Origin: Blakeslea trispora
Taxonomy: Eukaryota > Mucoromycota > Mucoromycetes > Mucorales > Choanephoraceae
Direction of reading: 5' to 3'
DNA length: 64,000 nucleotides
NCBI GenBank assembly: GCA_025331445.1
Contig: JAIWNE010000012.1
Span: 124,001 to 188,000 of the forward strand
Part shown: positions 10,501 through 22,908 of the stretch, piece after piece
Layout of the letters: each line of letters starts with the position of its first letter
How positions within the stretch are numbered: the stretch's first letter is position 1
Notes under the pieces: model-generated
What the model was told of the DNA's origin: nothing
The model's input: the letters and a program-made list of their open reading frames with translations, nothing else
Database searches by the model: none
Translations under genes and position numbers: made by a program

Positions 10501-12696
10501 ATGCCTCCACTTAACGCTAGACAAAAAGCTTTCAAGAACAGAAGCAGAAATGAGAACAATCAGTTCGTCACAGTTAACGAAGTAGAGGATCGTGATGATT
10601 GGATCATTGATGGCATTAATTTGGATGAAGTCAATGCCAGAATTGAAAGTGAGGAATCTGTTGAGGTTGCAGAGAGAAACATCAACAACACTCTCTCATG
10701 CAACAACAGCAATTTGACGAAGAGAAAGGGTATATACCAAGGGGTATCAACTACCACCAAGTGGAGAAGAAAGAAGGAACAGGAGAAAGTGAGACCTGAA
10801 CAAACATTGATGAGCTTTGGTATCACTGTTCAGCAAAAGCCGGTTCCTGAAAAAAAGGAAATGAAAATCAGTGCTCGCGAGAAAGAGATCACCTTGATCA
10901 GAGAGAAGCTTGGTGACCTTCAAAAGTATGTTTCACCTGTAATGAACAAGCAGAAGGAAGGTAACAAGAGAGATACCTATAACAACGCTCGGTATCTCTC
11001 CGTGAAGTACTACTTCATGAAGCGTCTTGAAGGTGTACACAAAGGTGAAGCTGCAAAGGCAGCTGCTATTCTCTACTGGCCTGACAACTCAGAGCCTTAT
11101 AGAGCTGCAACTATTATCAAGTGGGTCAAGGAATTTCTTGATCAGGGTAAGCTGTCCGACCATCAGCAAGGCGCCCATGTCAAGAGATCATCTCTCTTAA
11201 GTGACTCAGATGTGAAGTTGATGATCCTTGAGAAGATCAAGCAAATGCCTCCTGCTGAGCGATCTCTCGTTGTACTGAGGAAGTACATTGATGAAGAAGC
11301 AGTTCCTTCTGTCTTGGGTGTGAAGAGCTGTATCCCCATTTCAACCATTGCAAACTATATGGTTGAATGGGGTTACAGCTATCGAAAGAACAAAAAGACA
11401 GTGTATTTCGATGGCCACGAAAGAGAAGATGTAGTTGCCTACAGAAATGAATGGTCAAAGCGAATGATTAACTATATGAGGAGATCAGACTTTTACTCTG
11501 GAGAGAAGCAAGAGGCTATTCTTGAGCCAAAGCTGAATGAGGGTGAAAGCAAGATTGTGTTCGTTACTCATGACGAATGCACTTTTTATGCAAATGACGG
11601 TAAGTACGTTTAGATCTTTGATGCTCATCTACTAATCATTTCTGTATCTACAATTAGGAAAAGAAGTATTGTGGTTGCAAGAGGATGAAAACTACATCCG
11701 CAAGAAGTCCATGGGCTCGTCAATCATGGTAAGCGAGTTCCAGTGCCCATGCCATGGAACTATGAAGCAGATGAGATGGTCCTCAAGAACCTACTTCAAA
11801 GCAGGAGACAGTAGGGAAGGGTGGTGGACTTCCGCACATATGGTAAAGCAGCTCAAGGAGGATGCCATAGGGCTTTTCGAGAGCTTGCATCCTGATTGTA
11901 CTGCTGTCTTCCTATTTGACAACAGTTCCAATCATGGTGCATTTGCTGATGATGCTTTGGTTGCGTCTAGAATGACGCTCAACGAAAAAGAATGGAGTGA
12001 AAGGCTAAAGTATCAGTTCAAAGATACTTTAGTTACTTTGGCTAACGGCGATACGCTGAATCAGTCATTTTACTATGACAAAGAGATCCACACGTTGGAT
12101 AAGAAGAATCGACCAGTGGTATTAAAGAAAAGATTCTTCAAAGGTAATTGCTTAAGGCATTTTACGCACTCAGTCTGACTTGGTAAATCATAGGAATAAA
12201 AAAAATCCTGGAAGAAAGAAGCCAGTGGTTTGGGCGCGATTTGCAAGGCAAAGCCTGGAAGCTGGATTGTGGCAAGCCAGCATGTGCTCAATCTATGTGT
12301 TGTGCAAGGCACTATCTTGAAAGTTGCCCAGACTTCAAGGCTCGAAAAACCGCACTGCAAGAAACTGTTGAAGATGCTGGTCACATCTTTGAGCTCTGTC
12401 CAAAGTATCATTGCGAATGTAACTGGATAGAGTACTATTGGTCATATGCCAAGCGAGAAGCCCGTTTGAAGTGTGATTACACCTTCAAATCGCTTGAAGC
12501 CAATGTGTCGACCTTTCTGGATACAGCTGGCAATACAGCTCATATAAGAAAGTATTTCCAGAAGTGTATGGATTACATTGAAGCATACAGTGAGTGTAGT
12601 GATGGCCGAAAAATTTCTCTAGAATTAGAGAAATTTGTTAACAAAAGATACCTATCACACAGAAAAGTGAAAGTGGACAATAAAATCACCCAATAA
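10501..12696 (+). CDS. DDE transposase (Tc1/mariner-like, widely spaced triad)
   Basis: Predicted exons are 10501-11599, 11658-12143 and 12194-12696, giving 695 aa with no stop or frameshift. The N-terminal third is charged and probably DNA-binding (KRDTYNNARYLSVKYYFMKR, then a helix-turn-helix-like segment around YWPDNSEPYRAATIIKWVKE). The catalytic core shows the expected acidic residues: THDECTFYAND (Asp about 358), FLFDNSSNH (Asp about 454) and CNWIEYYW (Glu about 608). About 150 residues lie between the second Asp and the Glu, far more than in classical Tc1/mariner, and this insert includes a Cys-rich patch (CGKPACAQSMCCARH, CPKYHCEC). It belongs to a transposase family I recognise from basidiomycete and early-diverging fungal genomes. 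An intact frame implies possible activity. Confidence 0.9.
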
Positions 12697-12797
12697 AATC
12701 ACAAATTTTGGAAATTACTATCGGATTTTTAATAATATAGCGGGATTTTAAATGATGGAAAATTTGAAAAGAAATTAAAGTTTATAAGATTTAAGAC

Positions 12798-12808
12798 TGG
12801 AGGCACTG
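12798..12808 (-). repeat. Transposon right terminal inverted repeat
   Basis: TGGAGGCACTG, the reverse complement of the left end. It is followed by TA at 12809-12810. Confidence 0.9.
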
Positions 12809-15602
12809 TAGGACATTGAGCCAACGAGATTCGCCGATATCAAAGCAAGTCTTATTACTGTCTACTCCCTCTGTAAAACCAAAGTGAATTCTCTTTCTCC
12901 ATCATAAGCACAACCAGCAATATGAGTTACATAAATACACCAACTGCTCAGACAAGCACAAATACATATGAATGTTAATTAGCTGTTTGTATGACAAGAG
13001 CATCCATGTATCATTCTATTCTTTGTTTTTTTTACTGCAGAATAATGAACAGTGATTACTGCGAATAATCTATACCAATCTTTTTCTCTTTTCCTGCTAA
13101 GGATGAAGATTTGGTCTTTCTGTATTATCAAACAAAGAAGCGAAATATTCGTTATATAGAACAGGGCAAAGGCTAGTCTACACAAAGAATAAACAAACTA
13201 TCAATATATCAGCCAATGAGGACAAATGATCAGTAATGTGGTCAATTTGCTTTATTAAAATATTCTTTTTTCCCTCTTTTTCTTTTCTCTAATCAATCAA
13301 TCATTGATATTATTCAAAGGTAGTGACATATTGCATCCAGACAATCACTTTGAAAGCTTTCATCGTCAAAGCACCTGCAAGGCTCCTTGATTTAAGCAAA
13401 ATGAAAGAGAGATGACAGATCAAGTGTAGCACAGACGCCCAAAATATCTGCCGCCCAATGAAAGGCATTGTGACTTGGCTAAACTTTCAAAAAAAAAATT
13501 TTTTTTTATTAAATTCGCGTATTTAAAGGTAATTTCCATCTTTTTCATCTTTTTTTTTTTTTTTTTTCTTTTATTCACTTTGTCAGCGTAATGGTAAGTT
13601 ATTTTTGTTGTTGAAATGCGGATAAGATCACAATGATGCTTTAGCAAAATTTATTTTGTTGAATTTCTTCACATGAACTACATGATTCAAATGACACTCT
13701 GAGTGATTTCATCTGCATTTCTGAATGATTCGTTCTTTACAGATAAACTTACTATTTTTCTCACTTTTGTAGACAAGTAAATTCCTTATAAATTCGATTT
13801 ATAAATAAAATATATATATTAATGATAAACTGATATTTTCATTGTGTTTTGCTTGCTTAACAAACCAAATCTATAATTGTTGTAATTGAGTTTTATATCT
13901 CACAGTAATGAAAAACTTTCTAAAGTCTCGATAGAATCCACCATGAATGGGACACCTTGAGCAATGATGAAACTTTTCGCCCTCAAGCTCCCTTTGCTCT
14001 CCTTCTTTGTTACAACGAGATGACTCGGCTTGTCAACAAACGAAAGCTTAAGGGAAAAGACTGCTATCCCCTTTAAGCTCAAGAAATACAAAAGATAATA
14101 CAACTCAAATGGCAGACCTTCGAGGCTTGATTACACTTGGCTTCTCAGTAAGGTCATTTCTTTTGTGAGAAGCTTTGGTGTATGAACTTTTGTGTCTGTA
14201 TGAAGCTCTACTGCACTGAATTTACATCTGCAATCTTTCCACTATATCACATACTGCATGGTAATCGTTTTCGATATTGTGCATTAGACTAGCCCTCCAA
14301 CTTTTTTTTATTAATTGTTATGCATGTTTCAAATAGCCAACAGAAAAGGAGATAAACAAATTGTCAAAATATTAAATTGTAAATATAAATTTGTTGTGCT
14401 GGCCAATGAAGAAAATAAGGAGAAAAAAAAATGAAGCTAGAAAGAAGCCTGTCTGTGAGGAATGAAAGATTAAGCGAGGTGAATGGCTACGATTGCTGAA
14501 TTGAAGGAATGGTTTCTCGAGCTGTCATGGCTTACTGTTTAAAATAAAGAGGATGAACTAATTTTTTTTATCAATAATCTAATGATGGTCTTTTTAGTTA
14601 CTCTCTTTTCTGCTATTTCATATATCAATGAACAAGGCTTTTTCAATGAACAGCTGAGAATCTTCTGCAAATTTTGCTCGTTGATTCACCCTCTCCCAAG
14701 CTGAGTATGTAGTCCTCTAAATCAGCAATCACATTTTCTCTCTCAATGTCAGTACATTTTGGAATTTTTTTTATGCTTGATGTAAAGCAAAAACAGGAGA
14801 AATCTTGTAGAAAAGAAAAGGACTTGACACAAGAGAATAAAGTTGTACTAGATTCAACACTTCTAACTACCCAAATTAGAATGCACATGCAAGTTCATGA
14901 TCACATACACACATCTCTTACAAAGAAATTCGATGCATTTGATTGTGTTGCTAAAAACTAATTAAATTTTTGATTCTGTCTAGACAATGCTGATTTAATG
15001 ACTAGACAATCTTTTGCCAAAAAGGAAAAGAGAAATGCTTAATGTTTCACAGATTAACTCTAGTTTATCTCTTTTTTTTTTTGTTGTTGCATAAATGATG
15101 CATGAAGTTTCTTTACGCTATAAGAAAACAGGAGGTGATTGAAAGAAGTAAAGTTGCTTTTTCTCGAACATCAAAAATGTACATTGCATGATAAAGTCTG
15201 TCCAGCAGCTTTCTTTTATTGAACTTGGAATCTTCAAAAGGGTTTAAGTGGCATCTCGAGTTTCGCAGATTGCTTACATTATGTCTTGGAGGGTTCGTTA
15301 GTTCTGGATGTAATCCAAGTGTTTATTTCTACGTACTTGATGGTCTTAATAACTGCATTGATTCAAGGAACATATCTAGTAGTATTTTTAGACTAGTGTG
15401 CAGAAAGAAGTTTTTTCTTTACATTATTCCTCTTAAAATTAAAGTTGAAAGTTGTTGTTCAGCATAAAAAGAGAAGTCTATCCAAGATGGCTAGACTATC
15501 TATTGATGATTCATAAATGATTAAGGGTATTTTAAATAGGCTCTATTTGAGTCAGAGCTATCCTAGAGAAAACAAACATAGAAGAGGGAAAGTATAAAGC
15601 TC
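12809..15602. other. Gene desert, first part
   Basis: About 2.8 kb without a supportable gene. Open frames are short, A/T-rich and without recognisable motifs. Poly-T and poly-A runs recur (for example near 13491-13507 and 13551-13568). No tRNA, LTR or transposase remnant was recognised. Confidence 0.5.
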
Positions 15603-15875
15603 TTCCGAAAATGGATTGCACGCTTGTTGAAGAGAATGGTGCAGTAGAGCCTCCCCCCTCCTCCTCCTCCTCCTCTATCTATCTATCTTTCTTTTTTTTC
15701 TCTCTCTCTGTCTTTCCTTCTTCTCCCTTCTGAGAAATAAACATGACAGGTATTTGCAATCTCATTTGCACAACTTTACAGCCACAGCGAGCATGATCTG
15801 TCAAAGCATGCTGATACTATTTTCTAAAAAGGAAAAGGAAAGGGTAAAGAAGAAGAAGGGAAAGAAGAGATAGAG
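15603..15875 (+). repeat. Left arm of a 273-bp inverted repeat
   Basis: This block is the reverse complement of 17489-17761 with the same length and only about two to four visible mismatches (for example at 15613 and 15632). It starts TTCCGAAAATGG and includes a (TCC)n, (TCTA)n and CT-rich run, then TGACAGGTATTTGCAATC and AGCATGCTGATACTATT, ending GAGATAGAG. No protein was recognised in it. Confidence 0.88.
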
Positions 15876-17488
15876 ACAAATAAATGAAGCCATCTTATTC
15901 TCTAGTCAAACCGGCAAGACTTTTCTCAATTGTATACTACCAAATAAAAAACACATGGTATGGCGTTTTATGTATATCTTTGCTTGCAATTGTTCATTGC
16001 TTTTGTTTCTAGTGAATTCTCTTACTCTTATCAATTGATTGATTATTCTTTTGGCGATCACTAGTCGCTTTCTAGAGTTAAGTTCTGCCCCCCTTTTTTT
16101 TTGTCTTGATCGGTTAAGAGCTTTGTCTTTGCAATTCTTAATGATTGTAGGTTATAACAGACAACACAAGTTTCCTTAAACTTTTTTTATTTCGTTTTGG
16201 AAAGACTCTACATGACAACAAAGTCATCTATAAACTATCTTTCTACGCGATATATATTCATATGGTTTTATGGCCTTATATCAAAGACTTTTAAAAGCTC
16301 TGTCAAAATTACTCAATTTTAATTATCTCTTTTCTTTACACGGACATCCTTTTTCATCAGCAAACACTGCTAATCAATTCAAAATTGCTTTTTTGATAGC
16401 CACTTTGACTAATAAAATGACAAACTAGCCGTTACGAAAGAAAAGTAATGAAGAATCATGTATGTTGTTTGGTAGGTCAAAGACCATTGCAACCAGATCT
16501 ATCTGTGCCTAATACAGATTGAAACCGCTCAAATCAAGTATGTTTATAGAGTAATGTCATTCTGCAATTCATTGAAGAATAGTGAAGAACTTCTATGAAT
16601 ATGTCTTCTATTGTAGGCATCTCATACACACGAAGGCTGAAGCATAAAATCGCTATTGTTGAGCATAAAGATGCTAAATAGGTGAGTAGTATTGAGTTCC
16701 AAAAAGCAAATTTTTGACCAGACATAGTAAAAACTTGTAAGCCTATATACATATGTTAATAGTACATCTTGTGTTAATCTTGTACTATTCTCTTGTTCCT
16801 TGTGCTTTAAGAAATAAGGCAAATCAATGCGTGTACATGCTAAAGTTTTTTTTTCTTTTTTGCTCCAGACTCAGTTTGCTTTCTTTTGTCTAACAGAAGT
16901 CTACTAATTCTGATGCACTACAGAATTTAGAGCAGTAAACAACGAACTTTAGTTAACAGATCTATATACAAAAAAATATGAGTGTATAGAGGCATTTAAG
17001 GGAAACAAACCTTTCTACAGGCTAATTCTAAACTTTTGAAAGGAACTTGATTGTCTCTATCTCTATTCAATCAGCCTTGATGCTCTTATGCAAATGCAGT
17101 TCATCGCTCTACGCGTAAAATCTCAAATTGTCAAATAGATGAACCGCAAGTTACAAGTAGAATTTGTTACTGTCAGCTCGCATAAATAAAAGACATAAAG
17201 CAACTGTTGACCTTTTTCAGATCATGTGCCGATATTACAATTGCTTCCGATTTAGAATTGAACAGTTATAATATCAGTATTACATGAATAGCATTCATCA
17301 AAAAATGTCTATGTGCTACGCATGGATTGATGTTTGACCTTTTTACCTGTTTTTTTATTGGAAGCACGCATATATTTACATATAAAAATGTATTTGTTCC
17401 AAGACTTCAAAGTTCAACTATGATAGCTTCTCATTTCTACAGTCCTTAAGCGATTGTTGATTGTCCCATTGCCTGTGTAATAATAAAC
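15876..17488. other. Spacer between the 273-bp inverted repeats
   Basis: 1613 bp with only short A/T-rich frames and no recognisable protein. Composition resembles the rest of the desert. If the two arms are the ends of a transposable element, it is non-autonomous. Confidence 0.5.
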
Positions 17489-17761
17489 CTCTATCTCTTC
17501 TTTCCCTTCTTCTTCTTTACCCTTTCCTTTTCCTTTTTAGAAAATAGTATCAGCATGCTTTGACAGATCATGCTCGCTGTGGCTGTAAAGTTGTGCAAAT
17601 GAGATTGCAAATACCTGTCATGTTTATTTCTCAGAAGGGAGAAGAAGGAAAGACAGAGAGAGAGAAAAAAAAGAAAGATAGATAGATAGAGGAGGAGGAG
17701 GAGGAGGGGGGAGGCTCTACTGCACCATTCTTTTCAACAAGCGTGCAATCTATTTTCGGAA
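17489..17761 (-). repeat. Right arm of a 273-bp inverted repeat
   Basis: Reverse complement of 15603-15875. The similarity stops abruptly at both its inner edge (CTCTATCTC) and its outer edge (TTTTCGGAA). The outer flanks, ending ATAAAGCTC on the left and starting ATAAGGTAGCTC on the right, are similar but not an exact target-site duplication. Confidence 0.88.
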
Positions 17762-19126
17762 ATAAGGTAGCTCTTTTCTTTATGAACAGATGTACCTTGA
17801 TAATAATTTGATTTGCAGAGTTTTGATCTCTTCGTTTGTTTATATTCCAGACTGCTTTATGCAAATAAAAAAGCATAACAAAAAGAGGAAAAGATGGCAT
17901 GCAAAACTGGCGCTTTTGTCAAGGCGTTTTTCTGGTTTTGCATGATGGGATTGTTTTTTTTAAAAAAAAAAGGAAGCAATGTCGATCATTGTCAAAGGTT
18001 TTGATTAAAAGAAAAGGAAGGTATGTAGAGAAAAGAAGTTGACATCCAATAAAGCTACATAATCTATTTTAACTGCTTAACTATTTGCTTTGCTCCTTTA
18101 TGTCATTATATTAAAGCTTGAAGCAATAATAAGGAGAAACAATGAAAAAAAAAAACGACAGCCATTATACTAAAAAGGCTAAAGCATCGGGTGAGACGCA
18201 TTTCTTAATAAGAACAAGAAAAAATTAAAATTAGCAAGCTACAACAAGCATTACTGTTGTGTCTTTAGTTAACCTCAATCAACGGTACAAAAACAAAAGA
18301 TTGCACAAAGAGCACAGATCCATTGTAATGTAGGTCTATGTTTAGTCATTTGTTACTGTAACCTCAGGTACCTGCAGAATATTTCAAACCAGGTGTGATA
18401 ATACTGAAACTGTCTGTGTAGGTTTATTTTGTTTTTCAAATTGAGATGCTTTGTTCAATAGAGCTGTTAATGAGTGTTTTCATTGCATCTTTCTGCACAT
18501 TTGTTCAAGTTCAGTATAACAACTTGCTCTCCTTTATTTACTTTTTGTTGTCTTTTTTTACTCTTTCATTGTATTCTCTTGATCTTTGTACTGTATAAAC
18601 TTCCCCCCCTTTTTTTTTTGTTCGCCTCTCTTTTTCTCATGACATTACTAGATGAATTAAAAGTCTCCTATTGACGTCTTGCTAGTATTGAACTTACTAT
18701 AATTGTTACCCAGAAAAAAACTTCTTACATGCTCTATTTATGGGTTATTTCTTCTCCTAAGAATATAGCTTTTTTTTTCTCATTTGTAAGCACTACTGCT
18801 ACTAACTTTGTTCTTTATCTCTAACAGAAAAAAGAAAAGAAATAGGAGTCAACAAATCTATATATTTCAAGCAATCTCAATATTGTCTATAATATCGCAC
18901 CAATGCACATCATATTTGGTTGCATATATAATTGTAGAGGCAAGTCTTTTTTCTTGTAGAGAAATATAGAAATGGATTTTAATGTAAATAAAAGAGAGAG
19001 AATTAACTGAAAAGAAAAGAAAGCATATGGTTTTTATCAATGTGGTGTAGCAGTTATATTACTAATGCAATGAAAAAAAAAAATGAAGGCTGTATAAATA
19101 TGTATATGGGAAATAGAATTAAATAC
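17762..19126. other. Gene desert, last part, and zinc-finger gene 3' flank
   Basis: Non-coding A/T-rich sequence. An imperfect inverted repeat (CATGCAAAACTGGCGC with GCGTTTTTCTGGTTTTGCATG) lies around 17897-17943. No gene was recognised. Confidence 0.45.
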
Positions 19127-20198
19127 TTAAATGAAATTTGAAAAAGTACTATTGTTGTAGTGAGAATAACCGGTTTGAAATGATTGCTCCGATTTTTGAT
19201 TTATAGATAGACTTGAACTTAGTTGTTGTTGTAGCTTATGTTTTGCTCTTAGGCCAGTGTCTTTATCCTTATGAGTAGTTGTGGTTGATCCATTGCTGGT
19301 ACTGTGACGGTGAATGCGAATATGCTGGTTTAGGTTATCAGATCTCGAGAATCTCTTACTACAGCTTTGATACGGGCATTCAAAAGCTATAAGAAAGTCT
19401 AATTAATTTGACAGAAAACAAAAGACTGCTGTACAACTCACGTTTTTCCAATGTATGGATAGATCGAATATGTCTCTTAAGATGCTCCGATCTCTTGAAT
19501 ACTTTACCGCACCCGTCTGCTTTGCATGTAAACATGCGTGCACCACAGCCAGGCACATTAGAGACTCGACGGCCACGCGAACGAGGTACTCGTTTGAGCT
19601 TGTCCGGCATTTGATTGATAGACTGTTGCGAAGATGCACTCTCATCTTTTACCACCAGCGGTGGAGAAACAGGTGTCATGGGGCGATCTTGTTTCATACT
19701 CAAGTTGGCTGTGCTAGATGTAGGCGTAGGTGTAGAACAAATGCTGCTGATGGGAAACCCGTGTTGTTGAGGAGATACTTGAATCATACTGTTGCGATGT
19801 TGATAATGCTCATCATAACTCAGAAGATTTTTGGAATGCGCTTCGTAATACGACATGGTAGATGGATGATAGAGAGGCTGCTGGTTGACTGGTTTTGATT
19901 GAAGGTCTACATAGTCCATAAATGAGTGCATGCCTGGAGTATTCGAGGAGGGAGGAGGAGGCGTATGTTGTTGAGATGGATAATCTTCACTGTGATTTGA
20001 AGAAGGTGACGAATTGGAAACAATGGGTAGATAACAAGGATCAGCATCAGATAACATGCTTGTATAACTAAATCTTCGTTGATAGTGATCTTGTCTTTTC
20101 AGAAAATGATGATAGTCATAAGACTCCTGTTGTGACAATGAGTTTGGATTCACATATCTCATGTTTTGTGCCTCTTCTTGAGGATAATTAGTTGTCAT
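19127..20198 (-). CDS. C2H2 zinc-finger transcription factor, Msn2/4-like
   Basis: Predicted exons are 20198-19442 and 19386-19127 (338 aa). A long disordered N-terminus rich in Ser, Pro, Gln, His and Tyr is followed by a basic patch (RSRGRR) and two tandem C2H2 fingers at about residues 225-248 and 256-278, joined by the TLEKPFE linker. The 55-bp intron splits the linker. The recognition helices, RSEHLKRH in finger 1 and RSDNLNQH in finger 2, match those of Msn2/Msn4, which bind the stress element AGGGG; the same site is therefore predicted. The protein is likely nuclear, with a role in general stress or development inferred from the family. A basic Ser/Thr/Gln tail follows the fingers. It stands alone between two long gene-poor stretches. 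Confidence 0.9.
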
Positions 20199-22738
20199 GG
20201 TTTGAGTGGTAAAATAAAGTAGAAGAAAAAAGAAGAAAAGTGAAATAGTAAACCCTTATATAATTCGATTTAAGGGTTCATGTGCCCAACCTTCTAATTT
20301 AAGCCAAACAGCTCAAGAAGAGTTGTTATTATTGCTATTATTATATAGACAACATATCGAAAGAGGGAGTCAGATTTAAAATGATGTGGTTTATGCAAAG
20401 CAATCCAAAATTGGGAATTGAGACTAAAAAACGTCAATTTTTTTTTTTTTTTGTAAACACGAGATAATAAGAAATGAGATTTTCCTATTTATTAGGGAGA
20501 CAGTGATATTGTTAGGGAAAAGAAAAAGTTTATTCTCTATAAGGAGAAACCCTTTTTTTTAAAAGCCAGGCACAATCAAGATTGCTGTTTTCAGTTACTT
20601 GTGATGTCAGATTGTTGTATCTTGTATGTTGGGCTTGTTCTGCTTTAAAATTCCAAGTCTTTTCTCTTATTTCGGGCTCTGGGAAAACCCTTAAATAGTC
20701 TTTCCCAAGTTCCAGGCTTTTGTTTATATGCAATCGTTCCAACGCCAAAGGGTGGATAATGAAATTTTTCATAGAGCGGCTCTCATTTTCTTAAAGAGTC
20801 GCTTTCTTTCGTTTTTACAGTTGTTTCAGCCAGTACACTTGCACGAAAAGAAAAAGCGAAACTAGAGAGAAGCTATTTTCTTTCTATGCCATCTTTTTGA
20901 TCCAGTTGTTTGACGCTAACCCCTCGAAGAAAAGGACTTAAAATAGCTAATGTCATATACTTGAAATCTTCGCATTTAAAACGTCCTTCCAAAATAAGCG
21001 CTTTATTTTCTAAATGAAAATCACACTTCTGTCAAAACTTCTACTTGACACTTTTCCATGTTTATTTTTCAGTTTCAGGTTTCCGTGATTATTTCCGTGT
21101 CTATTTTTTTCAACCGCTGGTTTTTGCAACCTTTTCCTACGTACTAAATATGATAACCATAACCAAGGAACAAGCTATATGCATGCTATATTGTGTAGAT
21201 TTTAATGATGAAATTGTAAAGAAATTTGTATTTGCCATTGATGTACTAAAGAGCTTGAAGATTTGCTACAAGGAGAATCTCATGGAGTCAATAACAATTT
21301 CTCTAAAAAAAAAAAGCTTTGAAACTCACACTGTCAAATACCGAGAATATCCTATCATCCAAAGCTTAGAAGAAAAGTAAAAAGGTTTAATTTTTCTAGT
21401 CAAAGTTTTAACACTTTTGACATTTAAGTCTTTCACTAGACTGATTTTTATTTTTTGGGAAATAAATAGAATTGTTTTGAGCGCTGTAGAGGCCTGTTCT
21501 TGCACTTGAATGACTTCATTGTTTGCTGTTCATTCAGCAGCTTTTGCAATTCATATTTTTTTACTTTTTCTGAAGAGCAATGCGTCTACGATTGTCTTTC
21601 GTAAGCTCTCACTGTCACTAATACTAAACGTTAGAATGTTGTTTATGCTTCGTTGTTCTATTTTATTTATATTTTATCTAACAAGCTGCTCCAAATCCTC
21701 ACGATTAGTGGAAAAACCTGCATGATCAAGAACCACCAGACGCACCTTATTGTTATTGTTTATGTGGCGAAGCATACCTAATAAACAGTTATGATTCTAA
21801 GTATTTTCTCGAACTAGTTATTTCTGCCTTGGGTATTGCCATCTTCGAATAGCTTTTCTTGGTTCTTGTCTTTTGAATGTAATGGGTCACCTGCATTATA
21901 GAAACACGAAACAAACACATAATCAACAAGCGATCTGTTTCTCAAACAGTTACATATCAGCTGCAGTAGTTTTATTCGAGTATTTTCTGTCTTTTTGCCC
22001 TTTGATTTTCTAGCGTAGCCAATCACACTGTAACCCTCCTTTTATAAACTCTTTATACCATTTCTTCAACGAATAGTTTGTAAACGACAAAATTAAACTA
22101 CTCTTGACTCGAAGTAGCTAAACGGGACGGTGTCGACTTCTAGGCTATATTTGATCAAATAGACATGCTTTTGCCCGGTTGAATTTTCTCGAGGCATCAA
22201 GAAAGATTACGTCCTGAAAAAGAAGAGTCGGTATTAATAAGAAGGATATAACTGATTATACTGAAGACAGCAAAAGGCCATTTTGTTAGATTTTGCGGTA
22301 AACTTTTTATTCTTTGAAGATGTTGTATGCAAAAAAATAAACTGGTTTGTTCCAGCCATAAAACTCTATTTTGAGTAGGTACTTCCCATTGAAAGTCACT
22401 TTGTCTGAGAACACATGTCACTGTCAAATTATCCACAACCACACTCTGCAATAGCTGTGTTGGTATCCTTGATTACCTCGCTCTATCGGTAGACTTTTCG
22501 CTCATACTAAACAACGGTATCATGAAGGTAGTACTTTGTTATTTCTTCTGAACGATTTACTCAGCCAGGTAGAGTCACTCTTTGCTTGAAAGGGGCCTCT
22601 GGGCGATAGCATCAACAATGTACAATCTTCTCAATTCATGAAGAGCTTTGGCCCTCGATTTTTGATGTCTACGGCTACTCTGGCCAAAGCGTTATGAGAA
22701 TAGTTTCTATTTCTGTGGTAGACAGGAAAGCATTAAAA
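20199..22738. other. Gene-poor region upstream of the zinc-finger gene
   Basis: About 2.5 kb with no gene I can support. The longest open frame (21045-21380, plus) has A/T-driven composition and no recognisable motif. The proximal few hundred bases should contain the promoter of the zinc-finger gene (its ATG is at 20198). Confidence 0.45.
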
Positions 22739-22908
22739 TAGTCGCTTTGTTTAAGAGTGTTCATATTCTTGAGAAATGCACTCTTATATTGAGCATGCTC
22801 TTAAATTGAATGGCATTTTAGCACTCGAAGCGATACAAGTCAAAATATTGCACTCCTATAGTGAGAATACTCTTATATCAAACACTCTTAAATCGAGCGA
22901 CTACTGTA
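22739..22908. repeat. MITE-like inverted-repeat element, long copy
   Basis: Begins GTCGCTTTGTTTAAGAGTGTT and ends with its approximate reverse complement, AACACTCTTAAATCGAGCGAC, then TACTGTA. The same ends and a shared centre (ACTCTTATATTGAGCAT) occur in a shorter copy in the first intron of the F-BAR gene at 40614-40720. The CAGT-like outer end next to TA suggests a Tc1/mariner-mobilised miniature element. Confidence 0.7.

Larger units (their letters stand above)
10126..12808 (+). mobile_element. DDE transposon, Tc1/mariner-like ends, apparently intact
   Basis: The element is bounded by perfect 11-bp terminal inverted repeats, CAGTGCCTCCA at 10126-10136 and its reverse complement at 12798-12808. 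Each is flanked by TA (10124-10125 and 12809-12810), consistent with a TA target-site duplication. It spans 2683 bp and encodes one three-exon transposase in the plus direction. A perfect 52-bp inverted repeat lies between the left end and the transposase gene. The interior is visibly less A/T-rich than its surroundings. CAGT-type ends plus TA duplication place it with the IS630/Tc1/mariner group; the clean ends and unbroken frame suggest recent insertion. Confidence 0.9.

Noticed and set aside
11163..12411. Open frames antisense to the transposase
   Set aside because: They shadow a well-supported, motif-bearing transposase on the plus strand.
15603..17761. Pair of LTRs from a retrotransposon
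   Set aside because: The copies are inverted rather than direct, do not start TG and end CA, and enclose no gag or pol sequence.
20530..21380. Two open frames of 80 and 111 aa in the gene-poor region
   Set aside because: A/T-driven composition, no motifs, no convincing splice partners; likely chance.
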